A stretch of DNA of 64,000 nucleotides from Laburnicola sp. R22_1 (GCA_014281115.1 JACONQ010000014.1:2170001-2234000); one strand, 5' to 3'. Counted from the first letter of the stretch, positions 11,105 through 25,199 are shown. Translations and numbers: made by a program. The notes: a model not told the origin generated them from the letters alone.

Positions 11105-14100
11105 ATTATCCCCCTCTCTATTATATTTATTCTTAAATTATATACCTAATTTTGCTACTATTATATAAGCATAAGCTCTATATTTTATGTCCTTTAAGCT
11201 AGTAACTACAATACTATCTAACTCTTATTCTTATTAGCTCTATCTTTATAACAAAATCCTTTAAGCTAATATAATTATAGAAATTTCTTTTCTAAAGTAT
11301 TCTTTAGAAAATTTTATATATTCTATTATACTAAGCTCTAGATTAAAGTATACTAAGTATATTTATGCTAAGAAGCTATATATAAATATATTTTAGTTAT
11401 TAATTAATAAGACTTATAAAGAGTATAGAAAGTAGGTTAAAAAATAAAAAGTATTAGTAACTATAATTACTTAGTTATTAAGAAATACAAAGATATTAGT
11501 GTAGGCTAAGGAGCATGCGCATAAAAAAATTATATTTAGCTAGTAAGTTAGTAAAAAAAAGTAACTTAGTAAACGCAAAGTCATTAAACTATATAGCTAT
11601 AGATATATTAGTTAGATTCTCTCCTACTATATAGTTAATATTAGATTTGTTTTAAATAGCTTTGCTACTATTCCTACTATAAATTTCTAGTAAGTCTTCA
11701 TTAGTTATAGTCTTAGGTTTTCTACTAATAGTTGCCTAAATAGTTTATAAGTTTTTAAGTATTTTTGCTGTATAGGTATCCCTTTTATTTAATAAGGTAT
11801 ATTATTAACTTATCTATATAATCTAGAATTTGTTTACCTTTAACTTTATTTTCTTTCTTAGCTTTATAATAAAAGGTAGTTTAGACTAGTATCCCTAGGT
11901 CTATAGGTTCTAGGTAGTCTATATAGAATTCTAGATGTATTTCTCTATTAAGTAGTAATTTTAGTTTATAGTTAACTAGTAATATTTACTTAAAAATAAA
12001 AAATAATTTAATTTTAATATAATCTAGTTTCTTATATTTCTTCCTTTAGGTTTAAAGATTCTTTATATGGAGGTATGCTTTATCCCTTTTTTTTAGTTAA
12101 GGTGCTATTTTTGTTTTTAGTTTGCATAAAAAATTAAGTGCTATTAAGCGTTCTTAAATTTCTCTTAAAGTTATTTGTATGTTTTCTTTATTCTTTCTGT
12201 GAAAATAATAGCTTTATCTGCTTTAATTATTATAGGAAATATTTAATTAAAGAAATAGAAATGTCTTTTATAGTTTGCATAAAATAGTATATATTTTATA
12301 GCTGCGAAAACTTTATTATTATATATAAGTTATGCAATAGGTAGTAATAAAATCTAGTTATTCTTTTAGTTATTATAGTAGATTCGTAAGTACATTTTAA
12401 TAGTCTAATTTATATATTCTATCTATCCGTCTATTTATAAATAATAAACTATTAATAGCTTTTATTTTATTCTCATAAGTTCTATAAGCATTATCTAGTA
12501 ATTTAAAGTAAAGAGTTTATCTTTATTACTAATAATTATTCTTAGAATTTTATATTATCTAATAAGTTAATCTAATATAAGAAATACAAGTTCCTTTGCT
12601 ATTATAGTCTTTATATAAGGTATTAATTTAATATATTTAGTTAATTAATATACTATTACTAATATAGTATTATATATAATTGCCATTACTAGGTCCTTAA
12701 ATTTTTGTATTCTTATAATAAAATCTATAGTACTATCTTCCTATAGTACTATTAGTATTTTAATCGCTTATATTTTTCTATACTTAAAATGCGTAGTATA
12801 CTTATTACATTAATAGTCTATACACTTATAAATATATATTACTACTACTTTCTTAGTTTTCTTAAAGCTACAATTCTACTAGATAAGTTCTATTGTTTTT
12901 AATACCTAGATGTCTATATATAGGGTTATTATAGTATTATTAAATAATCTTAGTCTATTATTTCTTAGGAACTTCTCTAGTAATAACTAGTAGTTAGTTA
13001 AGTTCTACTATTAGTTTAAGTAATCTATTCTAGTTTTATTAAAGTATTATAAAGTATATCTTTGTTTTTCTCCTATAAGATTGCTTTGTTATCTAAAAGC
13101 ATTAGCTTTTTTATTTTCCTTACCTAGTATATACATAATCTTAAATTTATACTATTTTAGTATTTCCGCCTATTAGGCTTATTATAGTATTAGTTCTTTT
13201 ATTATTGTAAATTATATAAAATTCTTATAGTTAGTAAAGATTATAAAATCTAAACAACTGTGTGCATAGATTCTCTAATACTTAAGGACTTTTATAATTA
13301 TATAAAGTTCCTTATTATAAATATTATATTATGTCTTAGTATTATTAAACATACGTAAATAGTATATAATAAAGTACTATTTCCTATTTCTCTCCTATTT
13401 TATGCAGGCGCCTAGCGTAAAGTCGCTTATATCTATTTTAAATTATAGTAGGTCTCTATTTTAAAAGTAGATAAGAACTAGTAGTTTAATATATACTATT
13501 CTTAATTGCTAAAATACTATATTGCATTTGTTTGTCTATATACAAGACGTGTTTTTCCTAGTAAAATTTATTAAAGATATTATAACCTTAGCGTATCCTT
13601 TAATAAATTATTAGTTAAATCTACAAAATTCTAAGAATTCTTAAATATTTTTAGCTGTCTTTAGTTGTGGCCAATCCTTAATATATTTAATTTTATTAAG
13701 TGCTATACTAATTCCTATAGTGCTAATAATATATTTTATAATCTCTAGTTTCTACAAATAAAACTTCCACTTTTATAGTTTAATTTATAAGTGCGCTCTA
13801 TCTAATACTCTTAGCACTATTTGCATATGTTTAATATAATCTTTTTTATTCTTAGAGTAGATAAAAATATTATTTATATATACAATAATAAATATGTCTA
13901 GGTAATTATATAGTTTGTTATTAATAACTGCCTAAAAGATTACTAGTATATTAGTAAGTCTAAAAGGCATAACTATATACTTAAATAGTCTATGGCATAT
14001 TCTAAACATTATTTTTATTTTATACTTTCTTTTATTTATATAAGGTAGTATCTATTACGTAAATCTATTACTGTAAATATTCTAGCTCTTAAAAGTTAGT

Positions 14101-15275
14101 TTTAAAGGTTTGCAATATTTAGTAATAGGTATTAATTCTTAATTATTATATCATTAAGTTTTTAGTAGTCTATACAGAGTTAAGGTTCTTTATTCTTCTT
14201 AGGCATGAATATAAATAGGCTTACTACTAGTAACTTAGATAGTTTAATATATCTCTTATTAAAGTTTTTCTTAATAAATTCCTTTTTTACTAGAGTTCCT
14301 TTTCTATTTTACTATAAAGTGGTTTAAAGAGTAGCATTTTCCCTTCTTCTAGATTAATTATATAATCCTAGAGTTAATACTTAGGTAGGTTAGCTCTTCC
14401 ATTCATTTTCTAAAACAAATAACTCTATTATTTATATTTATTAGAAATACTATAGGTTCTGCTCTTCTCTACTATCTTATATTTTATACCTTAGTAGTTC
14501 CTACTAACGTCTACTAAAATAAATTTATATTTATTAACTTCTAGTTACAAGACTAGATTATTAATAGATTTTTTATCTACTATTAAATACTACTAATATA
14601 TAGGCTTTATATATAATATACTGTTACTACGCTATAAGGATATTCTTTCTATTGTCTAGTAAATCTAAAAATTATTCTTTTTAAACTAGGGCATTCCTAG
14701 TATAATATTATAGCTTAACTTATTAAGTATATCTAGAGTTATCCTTCCTATAAGTATATATCCCTCTTGTTCTATAATAAGATTAGCTTTAACCTTATAG
14801 TGAACTATAGGTACTTCTAGTATAAGCATTTTATTTGCAATATAAAGTATATTTAACTTCTCCTTCTTTTATAATTAGAGTTTTACTTTAGTTATTAAAG
14901 TTTAAGAAATATAGTTCTTTTATATACTTAAATTTAGTAGAGCTTCTATATACACTTTATTAAGCTTAACTAGTAACTTAATTAATACTTAACTATTTAT
15001 AGTATTTAATTTAATAAGGGCTTCTTCTGTTTAGAGCGTAGGTCTAAAAAGACTTACTATAGTTATTACACACCTTTAACATATAATAGTTACTTTTCCC
15101 TTCTACCTTCTGTTCTTAATATTATCTCTTTTTATTAGCTTCTCTTTTTTCTTTTAGTAGCATTATAGCCTATTTACAGTCGGCTTACTAAACGCCTTTT
15201 TAATTCTTTTTTTAGTTTAAGGTTAAAGTAGATTAAGATAGAAGGTTATTATATACTTATGTACGGCACCCAATT
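11105..15275 (-). mobile_element. Ty3/Gypsy retrotransposon relic H2
   Basis: Internal part of an LTR retrotransposon on the - strand, heavily RIP-mutated. In sense order: a gag/protease-like stretch (about 15,270-14,500, weak), reverse transcriptase (about 14,250-13,700), RNase H (about 13,600-13,200) and integrase (about 12,900-12,350). The reverse-transcriptase-before-integrase order defines Ty3/Gypsy. The sense junction ATTGGGTGCCGTACATAAG near 15,245-15,265 contains a TGG and could be a primer-binding site just inside the 5' LTR. Confidence 0.75.
12350..14250 (-). pseudogene. H2 pol relic: reverse transcriptase, RNase H, integrase
   Basis: Translating the - strand across stops gives DLRN...Y, then MPFRLTN (usual MPFGLTN), then VYINNIFIYSKNK. 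The last is the reverse transcriptase active site YIDDI with both Asp changed to Asn (about 13,861-13,881). A further segment near 12,500-12,750 reads TIDFIIRIQ and ILVIVYxLTKYI, matching the integrase core DFI..LP and VIVDRLTKY. Both Asp-to-Asn changes need only G-to-A in a TpG context, as RIP makes. Stops are frequent in the frame. Confidence 0.75.
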
Positions 15276-15500
15276 CTAATTAAAGACTAACCTTAAACAG
15301 AATAATGCAATAATAGTTTAAATTTACTTATACTATATCTATACTTTATAAGCTCTTAGCTTAATATAAAATTTACTTACACTATATATAGCACACCTAG
15401 CTTATTGCTACTACTATTATTAGTTATTTACGCTTATATAGCGCTTACGCAGCACACTTACTTAGATAAGCTAACTTAATAGTAATAATAATAATAATAG
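15276..15500 (-). repeat. 5' LTR fragment of H2 (3' portion)
   Basis: The - strand segment ending TTAGTCTTTAATTAGAATT is shared with the + strand block at 17,590-17,750. That block also runs into the same internal sequence, which identifies the LTR-internal junction. The outer limit of the LTR is not visible. Confidence 0.5.
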
Positions 15501-15769
15501 CTAGGAGGATCTTGCAGATTTACGTAATGCTTTTACTATATTATAGCTTATTAATAAAGACATTATTATTCTTTTTTTATATCTTTTACTAGAATCTATA
15601 ATTAACATAGATTAATTATTTTTATTAGAGTAGAAATTTAACATTATAGTCCTTTACAAACTAAATTAGCTACTAACCTAACTAGTATACTAGAACTACT
15701 TTATAAATAGTTAAGTATACTTATCTTTTATAGTAGATAAGTATTTAATAGATAGAATAGAACTTTAGC

Positions 15770-15931
15770 TTTAACAAAATTTTAATTATCGATATTATGC
15801 AATAATACAATAGTTTATTGCTTATATCTTATAGATAATAGTAGCAATTACCCTTAGGTTACTCCGCGTTGCGGTCGTCGTACGCACCTTCATTCCCCCT
15901 ATCCTTTTAAAGGACCTATTTTATATTATTG

Positions 15932-15980
<49 letters not shown>

Positions 15981-16444
15981 GCTACTAGTATATCTATATA
16001 GTATTTGAAGTAGTAAGTAGGTAGAGGTACTAGTGCGTGTACCTCTTATTATTATTTTCTTTAAAAGTAGTTAACTACGTATAATAATATATAGTAAGAC
16101 TATAGTAGTGGTTATCTTAAAGGTGCTTCTTTAGTAGGCGAAAGTTCTAGAGCTCTATTGCGTATGCTATATATACTAGACTATTATATAACTACTTATA
16201 TAGCAGCTATAGACTAACCTTCTTAAACTAGATAATTTAAAGATCTGTCTGTATCTAGTGTAGATCTAGTAGGCCTTTATACCTATTTTTTTAAATATAG
16301 CTTTAATTACTAACTTATATATAGGTATAGTGTACCTAACTAATATTATATAACTTATTATATAACTAATAACTAAGCGTACACGCTTCCTATGGCTAGC
16401 TAACGTCTCTTTTAGTAAGAAAAGCCAAAGGAAAATATATATAT
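15770..16444 (+). repeat. dispersed repeat R1a, 675 bp, with 13 bp target duplication
   Basis: Flanked by the direct repeat ATAGAACTTTAGC (15757-15769 and 16445-16457). Its inverted partner R1b lies at 52919-53609 with its own, different 14 bp flanking repeat. It contains a (TTA)n tract and a short less-mutated stretch with CCGCGTTGCGGTCGTCGTACG near 15,866. There is no coding frame, and no LTR or TIR structure is obvious. The long duplication resembles non-LTR retroelements. Confidence 0.65.
15932..15981. repeat. (TTA)n microsatellite inside R1a
   Basis: About 16 consecutive TTA/ATT triplets. The equivalent position in R1b holds a shorter interrupted TAA tract, so the tract belongs to the repeat and has expanded here. 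Confidence 0.9.
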
Positions 16445-16676
16445 ATAGAACTTTAGCGTAGTTATTTTAATAGTAATAGCGTAAATTTTTAGCGTATACT
16501 CTTTACTAGCAGGAAGTATATTAGTATTAGATAATTTGCTATTAATACTTAAGTAGATAATAGGGTATAGAAAAATAGTAGGGGATTTATTAAGGATAAC
16601 CTTAATATAGTAATAAAGTAATAGTATACTTAGTATATTTTATTAATATTTAGCCTATATATAAAATAGAGAGTAT

Positions 16677-16915
16677 GTCCGTACACCGTACGGGCAAGAG
16701 CACCTGAGGGTGTTGAGGTTTCAATATTGCCGCACGATGGCATCACATGGGGATCACGTGATGCCCGTGCGCCGCGGCCCGTGCGTCGCAAGATCTTCTC
16801 CTGTCTATCCGCACCCTCTCTAGAGACAAGCAATTAATACCAAGTCGTTCTGTTATGTTATTTCCTTTCCTCGTACGATCGCCCCGTACACCCTCCACGC
16901 TTGCCAGTATAGAGA
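16677..16915. mobile_element. GC-rich 239 bp insertion with 5 bp target duplication (solo LTR or MITE candidate)
   Basis: An island of near-normal GC inside heavily RIP-mutated DNA. It starts GTCCGTACACCGTACGGGC, ends CACGCTTGCC, and lies between AGTAT at 16672-16676 and AGTAT at 16916-16920. Inner segments near the two ends are imperfect inverted matches (GTACACCGTACGGGC against GTGTACGGGGC). There is no convincing coding frame. The lack of RIP damage suggests a recent arrival or a sequence too short for RIP. Whether it is a solo LTR or a non-autonomous DNA element is open. Confidence 0.5.
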
Positions 16916-16920
16916 ATTAG

Positions 16921-17500
16921 AATTCGATGTCTATACAGCTAGCTGTAGAGTATCCATTTAACAGAGTATATATTTATTTATAATAATTAGGATAGTAAAG
17001 GATAGCAATAGATAACTATAGTGTAGCTATGCTAAAGCTATTTTATCCTTTTTCTAAAGTTCTGAGTAGTCTTTTTATAAAAATTTATATATAGGAGCCT
17101 GTGTGCTAAAACTTACTAAGCTTACTTATGCTTGCTTAGTGAGTTAAAATACGCTTTTTTTTAATTTTTTTTATGTTTTTTTAGTTTACTAATTAGGGGC
17201 TCTGCTTTTTTATTATGTTATTTAAAATAAAAGTCTTTGTTGTTCTACCCCTAGGGAGTTAATTTAACGTTATATAGGCTATTTATTGTAGAAAACTTTA
17301 CTATTTTAATCTTCTAGTATTAGTTTAAATTTAATCTCTATAGTCCACTTAGTTAGGTTACATTTAGATCTATTTTTCTTTCTCTATTTAGTATATACGT
17401 AGGTATACTAAAAGGGTTATATATATTTTTATTTATAAGTATTAAGTATATTAAGCTTTTCGTATTGTTAAGTTACAAACAATATTCTATTAATTATTTA
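16921..17500. other. AT-rich RIP-mutated DNA
   Basis: No gene or named repeat recognised. Confidence 0.5.
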
Positions 17501-17509
17501 TTCTATAGG

Positions 17510-17805
17510 TATATATTAGTAATAATACAAATTAGATCTTAGCCCCTTCCTAGATCTTAGATCCTAATAATTCTAACCTAATCTATACCTATTTGCCAGT
17601 CTAGTTTATAGTGTAAGTAAACTTTATATAGACTAGAAGCTTATAGATATTAAGTATATAAGTAAGTTTAAACTATTATTATATTATTAGATATTTAAAG
17701 TTAGTCTTTAATTAGAATTAGGTAGTATATTTAAGTAGTACATATAACGTTTAATCTCAATCTATTCTAACCTTAAACTAAAAACAAGATTAAAAAGGCG
17801 TTTTG
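17510..17805 (+). repeat. Gypsy LTR fragments (H3), two orientations abutting
   Basis: About 17,590-17,805 matches, on the + strand, the LTR end plus first internal bases of H2. Shared landmarks are TTAGTCTTTAATTAGAATT and AACCTTAAACTAAAAACAAG. About 17,510-17,575 matches the opposite strand of the LTR start. The similarity stops near 17,805, so this is a truncated and rearranged copy. Confidence 0.5.
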
Positions 17806-19899
17806 TAAGCTAATATTTTTTTATTATTAATATTACTTTGTAATAAATATCTATAATATTTATATATACTTAGTTATTAACAACTATATATTTAATAGTA
17901 TTTAAAATAGTTTAAAAATAGTAGAGTAGAGTTAGAGTCTTATATAATTAAGTTTAGGTAGGGTTAGAGTTGGCTTAAGTAAGACTCTAATCCCTACCTA
18001 ACCCTATTTAGGTAAGACCTTAACTCCTACCGAATCTTACTTAGTAAAACTTTAACCCTAATCTAACTTATACCTATTTACTAGCCTATATATTATAGGT
18101 TAGCTTTTCTAGTAAACTTTTTAAATATAAAAGTAGTAGTTAAATACTTTAAATTAAGTATAGTATATACAAAGGCAATATTATTAATAAAAATATTTAT
18201 AGTAATTAAAATTAAATTTAGCTATACCTTTTTATATATGTTAAAGTTCTTCTTTAATTCCTTTATACCTAGTTTTATCTTCTCTTTTTAATAACTTTTA
18301 GAGGAAGAAACTAGTTTTCTAACTTTACTAAGCTGTTAATATCTTTATTATTACTATTTATCTTTTAGATCTTGTCTAACCTAGCTTAAGCTAGGGGTAT
18401 AGCAGTTTAGAGGTAATAGTTCTAAATACTCTAGCCCTTTGTGCTATAGTAGAAGTATCCTTTTTTAGCGCTTTTTTAACTTTTTTTAAAGACTTATTTA
18501 GTGTACGTTTTAGTCTTTAGAAAGTTTGCTTTAGTAGTTTTTATAGTGCTAAAATATATAGGGTTTTAATCTATAGTGTTTATTAACTTAGTGGAGAAAA
18601 AGGCTACTATATAAAAAGGCTTTAATATCTTTATATAGTAAATATTTTTCTTAACTATATTAACCCTATTTATAAGTATTATAAAGTCATAATTCTTAGG
18701 AATCTTTAGCGTAATTAGCCTATTTTATAAATCTATATATAGGGCTCCTTAGTAAATATCTTTTAGGTTTCTTTAATTATTTTTGTTAGCCTTAGTAGCT
18801 AGCCATATGAAGTTAACATTAAACTTAGTTAGTTAGGTTTTGCCTTCCTAGCTAAGAAACAGTCTATTTTATACTTACTTTTTTACTAACTTATTATAAA
18901 AGCTTATATTTAGAAAAACCTAGAATTTATTTTTAGAATAGATTTCCTTTTCTATAAAGACTAGTGTAATACTTACTATCTTTCTTATTAGGCTCCTTAT
19001 AATATAATTAACTATATTCTTTAAAAGAGAATAATTTTTATAATTTTAGTCTTTATTATATATTTCTAATACCTATAATTTTAGCAGCTTCTAGAGAATA
19101 ACCCTACGTTAGGGAGCTAGGGATATTACTACTTTGTTAGCGCTTCGCTAGTTGCTAGTATTACTATTATTATTTAGAAGGGGGCTAAGAATATAGTGTT
19201 TACTTTAGTGTATTACTTTAATTAGGTAAGTTAATTAGCAATCGCTCCTAATAGGGTGTAGAGCTATTTATTAGTATTTTATTAAGCTACTAGTATAGCC
19301 TAAAGTTACTCTAAGCTAGTAAAATAGCTTATAATTTTTATTAGCGTGTTTTAAAAGGCGTTTCTTTCTATATTTTAAGCCCCCCCCTTAAGAAGGTACT
19401 CAAGACCCTATTAACCTTTAGTTTTATAGATACTAGTAAACTTGCTTAATCTTTTATATATATTTTAACTTATTATAGCCTTTTATATATAGTTCTTTAG
19501 TAAAGTTAGTAGTAATATTTACTTTTATAGCTTCTTACTATTAAAATTTAGTAACTTATTATACTATATAAAGGATAAAAATGCTTTCCTTTTTATAGAA
19601 AGGCTCTAGTGCTTTTTCTATTATATTTGTATTTATTTATAAGGTTAAAGAATCTTAATATTTAACTTAACTACTTGCTAGTAATCTATCTTAAAGATAT
19701 TATAAATTAGGTTATAGCTTTTATATTTCTTATGGCTAAAGCGCAAGGTTATTTAGGTGTAAAAGAGTGTATTATAACTTCTTTTTTATTTATTGGTTTG
19801 TTTTAGCGTATTAAAGAAATCTTATAAGCTCTACTATTGTAAAAGGTTAATTAAATTTAATATAAAGGGCTTTAAACTAAGAGGTTAGAGTTGCCTAAA
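17806..19899. other. AT-rich RIP-mutated DNA, unassigned
   Basis: About 2 kb with no recognisable domain. Near 17,930-18,060 there is a partly palindromic segment of TTAGAGTCTTA / TAAGACTCTAA words related to the stretches at 8.7 kb and 52.8 kb. Confidence 0.4.
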
Positions 19900-21393
19900 T
19901 AAACTTATAGATTTAATAGAGTTTAAAGGTAACTCTAGCTATAGACTTATATACTCATAGCTTAGCAGAAGTATAGACTTAAAACTCTAAGGCAGTAGGC
20001 TAAGTAACTTAGTAAAAAGGGCGCTTAGGCTCTTATAAGCTACGCAATAGCTTACGATATATTATTACCTATTCCTACTACTATATATACAGATAAACCT
20101 AATACACCTAACTACTTTAAACTATAAAAAGGGATAAAACTAGACTACTAGAATAAAAACATTTATATAGTAGATAGTTCCTCTCTAATATAAATACAAT
20201 TATATATAGTATACGCTATTACTACTACTTATGTAATATATTAAAAAGGACAGGTTTTTAGAGTTATACTAAGAAGACTTTAAAGAATAAAAAATTTAAT
20301 ACTTTATAGTAGTAGGCTATACATATAAAAGAGAGCTTCTAGCAGTCCTAGAAAAAAATAGGTATTAGAGTAAGAGTAAAAATAAGATAATAATATCTAA
20401 TAAGCTATATATGATAGCCTAAGGCAAGATAGATATAACTTATACACTACTATAATTACTAGCTTATTTAACTCTATATATATAAACGCTAAAACTAAAG
20501 CTTTTATATAAATAAGAAAGTAAGCTACTACTACTATAAGCTTCTATATAGCTATAGGTGCCTATAGATATTTTAAAAGAACTATTATATAATTACTAAG
20601 AATAATATTATTTATGCAAATAACTAAATAAGCTATTAGACTTGATATATAGAACTTAACTACTATTTCGCCTACTTATTTATAACTCATTACTATACTA
20701 TATATATAAAATAGAACTATTGCCTAATATATATAATATATAAGCATTATACTAATTAATAATGCCTAAGCCTATACCATAATCTAACTTACATAAGCTT
20801 CTACTAAAGAGCTATCTTACTTTTTAAAAAGTTCTAGCTAATAAAATAACATAATTCTAAAAGGTATAGAATAGGAAAAAGGACTATATAAAGCTCTATA
20901 TAATATTTTAGTAGACAAAGTTAGAATCTTTATAGATTTATACTAATACATAGATATTACTAAGAATTAGTATATAGATATCTTCTTATATATTCTTACT
21001 AGCTATGTAGGCTAGTACTACCTATATAATATCTGCTCTAAATATATATAGCAGTATATATATAAAGAGCTAAGAAGCCACTTTAATACTACTATTAATT
21101 ATAATTAATACTAAATAGAGTAGATAATAATAACCTTTGCATAATATCAATATAAAACTCCTATTAAAAGTCTATATAAAGATCTAGATATTATATTTAA
21201 TAAGCTTACTTTTATATAGAGAGGACTAGAGATAGCCTTTATAAAGGAAATCTTTCTATATACAATTATTATACAAGTATATTATAAATAACTAGAGCTA
21301 GAATAAACTATATTTACTATTAAGTCTACTTATAAAGCTCTGTTTAGTAATCTTTATATATTAATTTAAGTAGTAATTAATTGCTAATCTAAG

Positions 21394-23244
21394 TAATGTA
21401 AGTGTTAAGCGAGTGATCATGCTAGGTGAGTGGCCATCCTTAATAAACTTTTAGGGCTTTTAAACTTTAAACCTTAATGTCTTAACTATCTAACCTTAAA
21501 TAGCTCTTAAAAGAAAACAAGATTAAATTCGCCTTTTAGATAATTAAATTGCCTAAAAAACTAAGTGTGTAACGCGTTCCTACTATCTATAATATATCTT
21601 AAACAACTCTCTACTGCTAATATATTAGGAAAATATTACTACGCAATACTTATTCTAAATTATTAAGCCTTTAAAAGACTAAAGAGAAGGCGCTTAGACA
21701 CTATATTAAGAAGCTAGATATATAAGAATTTGCGCTAACACTACGTTCTATAGAAGATATAGCTAACTAACTATATACTACGCGTAGTAATAAGCCTATT
21801 AGCCTAAAATAGGCCTTAAACTTTATTAAACTCGAGGGCGAGCTTAAATCCTATTTAAATTAATAGCGCGATTATTAGAGAGTCTTGTGCAGCGGTTTAG
21901 AGGTTATTAGGTCCTAGTTTAACCTTATACTAAACATTAAAGCTAAGTATAGTATACTAGATAAAGATACTTATAACTTTAATAAGACTAGCTTTACTAT
22001 AGGTGTTAAAAACTAAGTTAAAGTAGTTACTACTTTAGAGAGACGTACTAAGCCTATTAGCATTTAGTAGGGAGACTATAAGCAGGTAACTCTTATCGCC
22101 GCTATTAACGCAATAGACTAGGTAATTACACTCTACCTTATATTTAAAGTAAAGAACTATAACGTATTCTAGTACTCTAATTCAAAGCCCTAATAGCGTA
22201 TTAGAGTTAGCAATAATAGCTAGACTATAAATAAGATTAGTATAGTCTAGTTAAGATACTTTATTAAGTAGATAAAGGAGTAGAGAGTAAGTAGCTATAT
22301 ACTGCTTATTATTAATAGCTATAAGAGCTATAAGTCGCTTGCCTTCTAGGATCTCTATAAGGAGAATAAGATAATTACTCTGTATATGCCTTTATACTTA
22401 TTGCATATTTTATAGCCACTTAATGGTAAGTATTTTGCCCCCTTAAAGTAGGCATATAGCAAAGAGATTAGATTCTTAGCAATAGACTATTTTAGCTAAA
22501 TTAATAAAAAGGCCTTTATTGCCTCCTTTGCAAAGGTTTTTAAGCCTACGTTTTTAAAAACAAATATCTAATTAAGCTTTAGAGTAGCTAGCTTAGTGTC
22601 TTATAACCTATTAGTAGTACTATTAAAGGTTAAAGTTAAACTTTGTACGCTAACACTGCCTGCACTAAGAACTACCTAATAGAATCTTAAAACACTAAGG
22701 AACACTACTAAAGTAGAGGCTTAATCTACACTACTTCGCAATTGCATTTAAAAATATTAGGATTCTTTACCTTCTCCTATAATTAAGATAGCTAATTAAC
22801 TTAGAAAGAGTACTAATATAATACTATATTTATAGATATTACTAGCTGCCTAAGTGCTATAGGTTAAAGCCTTAAATAGAGCAGCTTTTAAGCACAAATT
22901 ATGTAACGGAAAGCAGATTTAAAAAAGCAAAGACCTATTAAAAGAAGAAGTAGAAGATTTAGTAGCCTAATTAGATATTAGGGTATAAGTAGAGGGGGAA
23001 ATACGTAAAGGTAGAGCGTAAGTAAGTATTTGTAAGCAGCGTAAAAGGCACTATAAGCGCTATAAAAAGATAGAATATAATTTATGTACGTGCGAAAAAG
23101 ATACAGTAGAGGTTACTAATTAATTCTATATATTATATATTATAGTAGGTTGTTATAGTATTAAGTAATTATATGCAGAAAGTCTAAAAGTTTATTAAGA
23201 GTAGCCACTCGCCTAGTATGGCCACTCGCTTAATACTTACGTTA
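21394..23244 (+). mobile_element. pogo/Fot1-like DNA transposon G2, inserted in H1
   Basis: TA at 21394-21395 and 23243-23244, with TIRs ATGTAAGTGTTAAGCGAGTG and (reverse complement) ACGTAAGTATTAAGCGAGTG. The length is 1851 bp with both TAs. It is in the opposite orientation to G1. It is complete in length but saturated with RIP-type changes. Confidence 0.85.
21594..23123 (+). pseudogene. G2 transposase relic (DDE_1 with zinc knuckle)
   Basis: The frame runs from a mutated start (ATA-TCT-TAA at 21594, equal to ATG-TCT-TAA in G1) to TAA at 23121-23123. That is 1530 nt, or 510 codons. Readable blocks include DKDTYNFNKTSF (family FNMDETGF, first Asp now Asn), LLIINSYKSY (second Asp now Asn), and a PLNGKYFAPLK block (third Asp now Asn). 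A C-terminal knuckle resembling C..C....GHN...C precedes the VEVTN end. All three catalytic Asp positions are lost. Confidence 0.75.
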
Positions 23245-25199
23245 CTTATAATACCTTATACTTAGTAGTGCAGCTAAATAAAGAGCTACTATTAAAATTA
23301 GTAAAAAAAAGAATAAACTATACAGGATGTAGAGAATAAGAAAAAAGATCTAAGAGTAATATTAGTCTCAAAGGTTATAAAGGCAAAAGTTAAAGGATTA
23401 AACTTTAGTATAATCCTATAGCACTCTAGTTTCTGCAACCTTATCTAAAAGTAAATCAAGTAGGTTAAGTATATATAAAAGGGCTAAAAGGCTAATTAGT
23501 AAATAAAGCCTTATAGTGTAATAGATAAGGTAAATATAGTTAGGTTATAAACTACACAGTATAATAAACATACAATAAGCAACACTAAGCTAGCTAACTA
23601 ATTAATAGCTTATAGATTAACCTAGGAGCTAATTAGTGCTAAGCTAAGTCTAATTAAGAACTCTACTAATAATACTAAGAGCACTATAGTTAGCACCTTC
23701 TAACTTAATATTAATAAGTTAAATATAGTTAATATCTATCTAGTTAGATAGTATAAGGTCTTTAATAATAGGGATATATAGTAAAATAAAAATAATAATT
23801 ATAAGCCTAAGTAAGTGCGTTTTATAGAGCTTTATAAGGGCGTAGTAGTAACTAGTAAAGAATTATCCACCTGCTAGACATAGTTTAGCAACTCTAATTA
23901 TAGCAATTGTCTTATTAATACTAAGTTCTAGATTAACTTAATATAACTTAGCTTTGCAAAGTGCCTTAGTGTTATATATAAAAAGAAACCTAATAATAGC
24001 ATAAATATATTAATAATAGTAAATAGATTCTTAACACTGTTTATAGACACTATATATAATATACTAGTTTATATTAGTATAGTAATATATACGCATTTCT
24101 ATATAATAAATTAACTTATAAGATTAATTATTTTAAAAGCGCTATAGTGTGTATAAGTAAAACTATACCTATCGTATAATATATATAAACAGATCTCATA
24201 TAAAATTACCTTAAGTAATAGTAGGCAGAATATAGTCTTTATTATTATAAATTTAGTAACTATAAACCTTATATACTTGTACTTATAAAAGCTAAAAAAC
24301 TAAATAAGAGTTATATTACGTCTTAGAAATATAGCTCTTAGATATTTATCTAAGAAATAAAAAGAAAAAAGTAAGCTATTAAAGAGCGTAGACACGTTCT
24401 AGTACAAACAAATATATAAAACTTTTCTTCTACTACTACAACTAGAATTACCTTTTGCTTATATAGAGTAGAAGTGTATTATAAAAAAAGCACAGCAAAA
24501 AAAAAGAGGTAATACGAGATTTCTCGCTTGCTACTAATATAGTGCAGTAGCTATTACTATCTAAAATCGCAACCTATAAAGATTTAGACAAATCTATAGA
24601 TAAGAAAAGTATAAAGTTAGCACTAAGTAAATATTAGATAGTAAAGTTATTTAAAGGTAATATAGTTTTATATATAGATTATATATATATAAAGATAGAA
24701 ACCCTACTTATTAGTAAAAAGTAGAGGAGGTAAGACTAACTACTAGTGTTAACCTCTCTTAAGCATATCTAGTAATACTACTTAACTAGAATCTAGACTT
24801 CTATAACTTTATATTTACTAAAAAGGACTAGTAAGATCTAGTACAATAGAATTTAGTATTTAATACCTATAAAGAATAGGTAGAATATATTATACAGATT
24901 AGTAAAAAATTTATATAGAATATAGCCTATAAAGTTATCTAATAAGTAGTAGAGTATTATTAATAATAGCTAGTAAACAACCTCCTACCTATAGTGTAGA
25001 TAGTAGAGCTAAGTACTTAAACTTATATATATAGGCAATGTCTACTTAAAGTTAGTATAATATATAAATAAATTATAGATAAAGTTTATTCTATTAATAA
25101 ACCATAACTAAGTATAAAGCTTAATTGTGGTAATTCTTAGTAGCAGGTTAATACACTCTATTAATAATAGAAGCAGGACAGCCTCTAAAGCGTTTCTAA

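Noticed and set aside
16630..16833. 67-codon frame over the GC-rich insertion
   Set aside because: Starts inside the insertion and ends in flanking AT-rich DNA; no domain and no other support.
18000..18060. CTAACCCTA-like words suggesting an internal telomere repeat
   Set aside because: No tandem TTAGGG run; the words belong to a partly palindromic AT-rich repeat.
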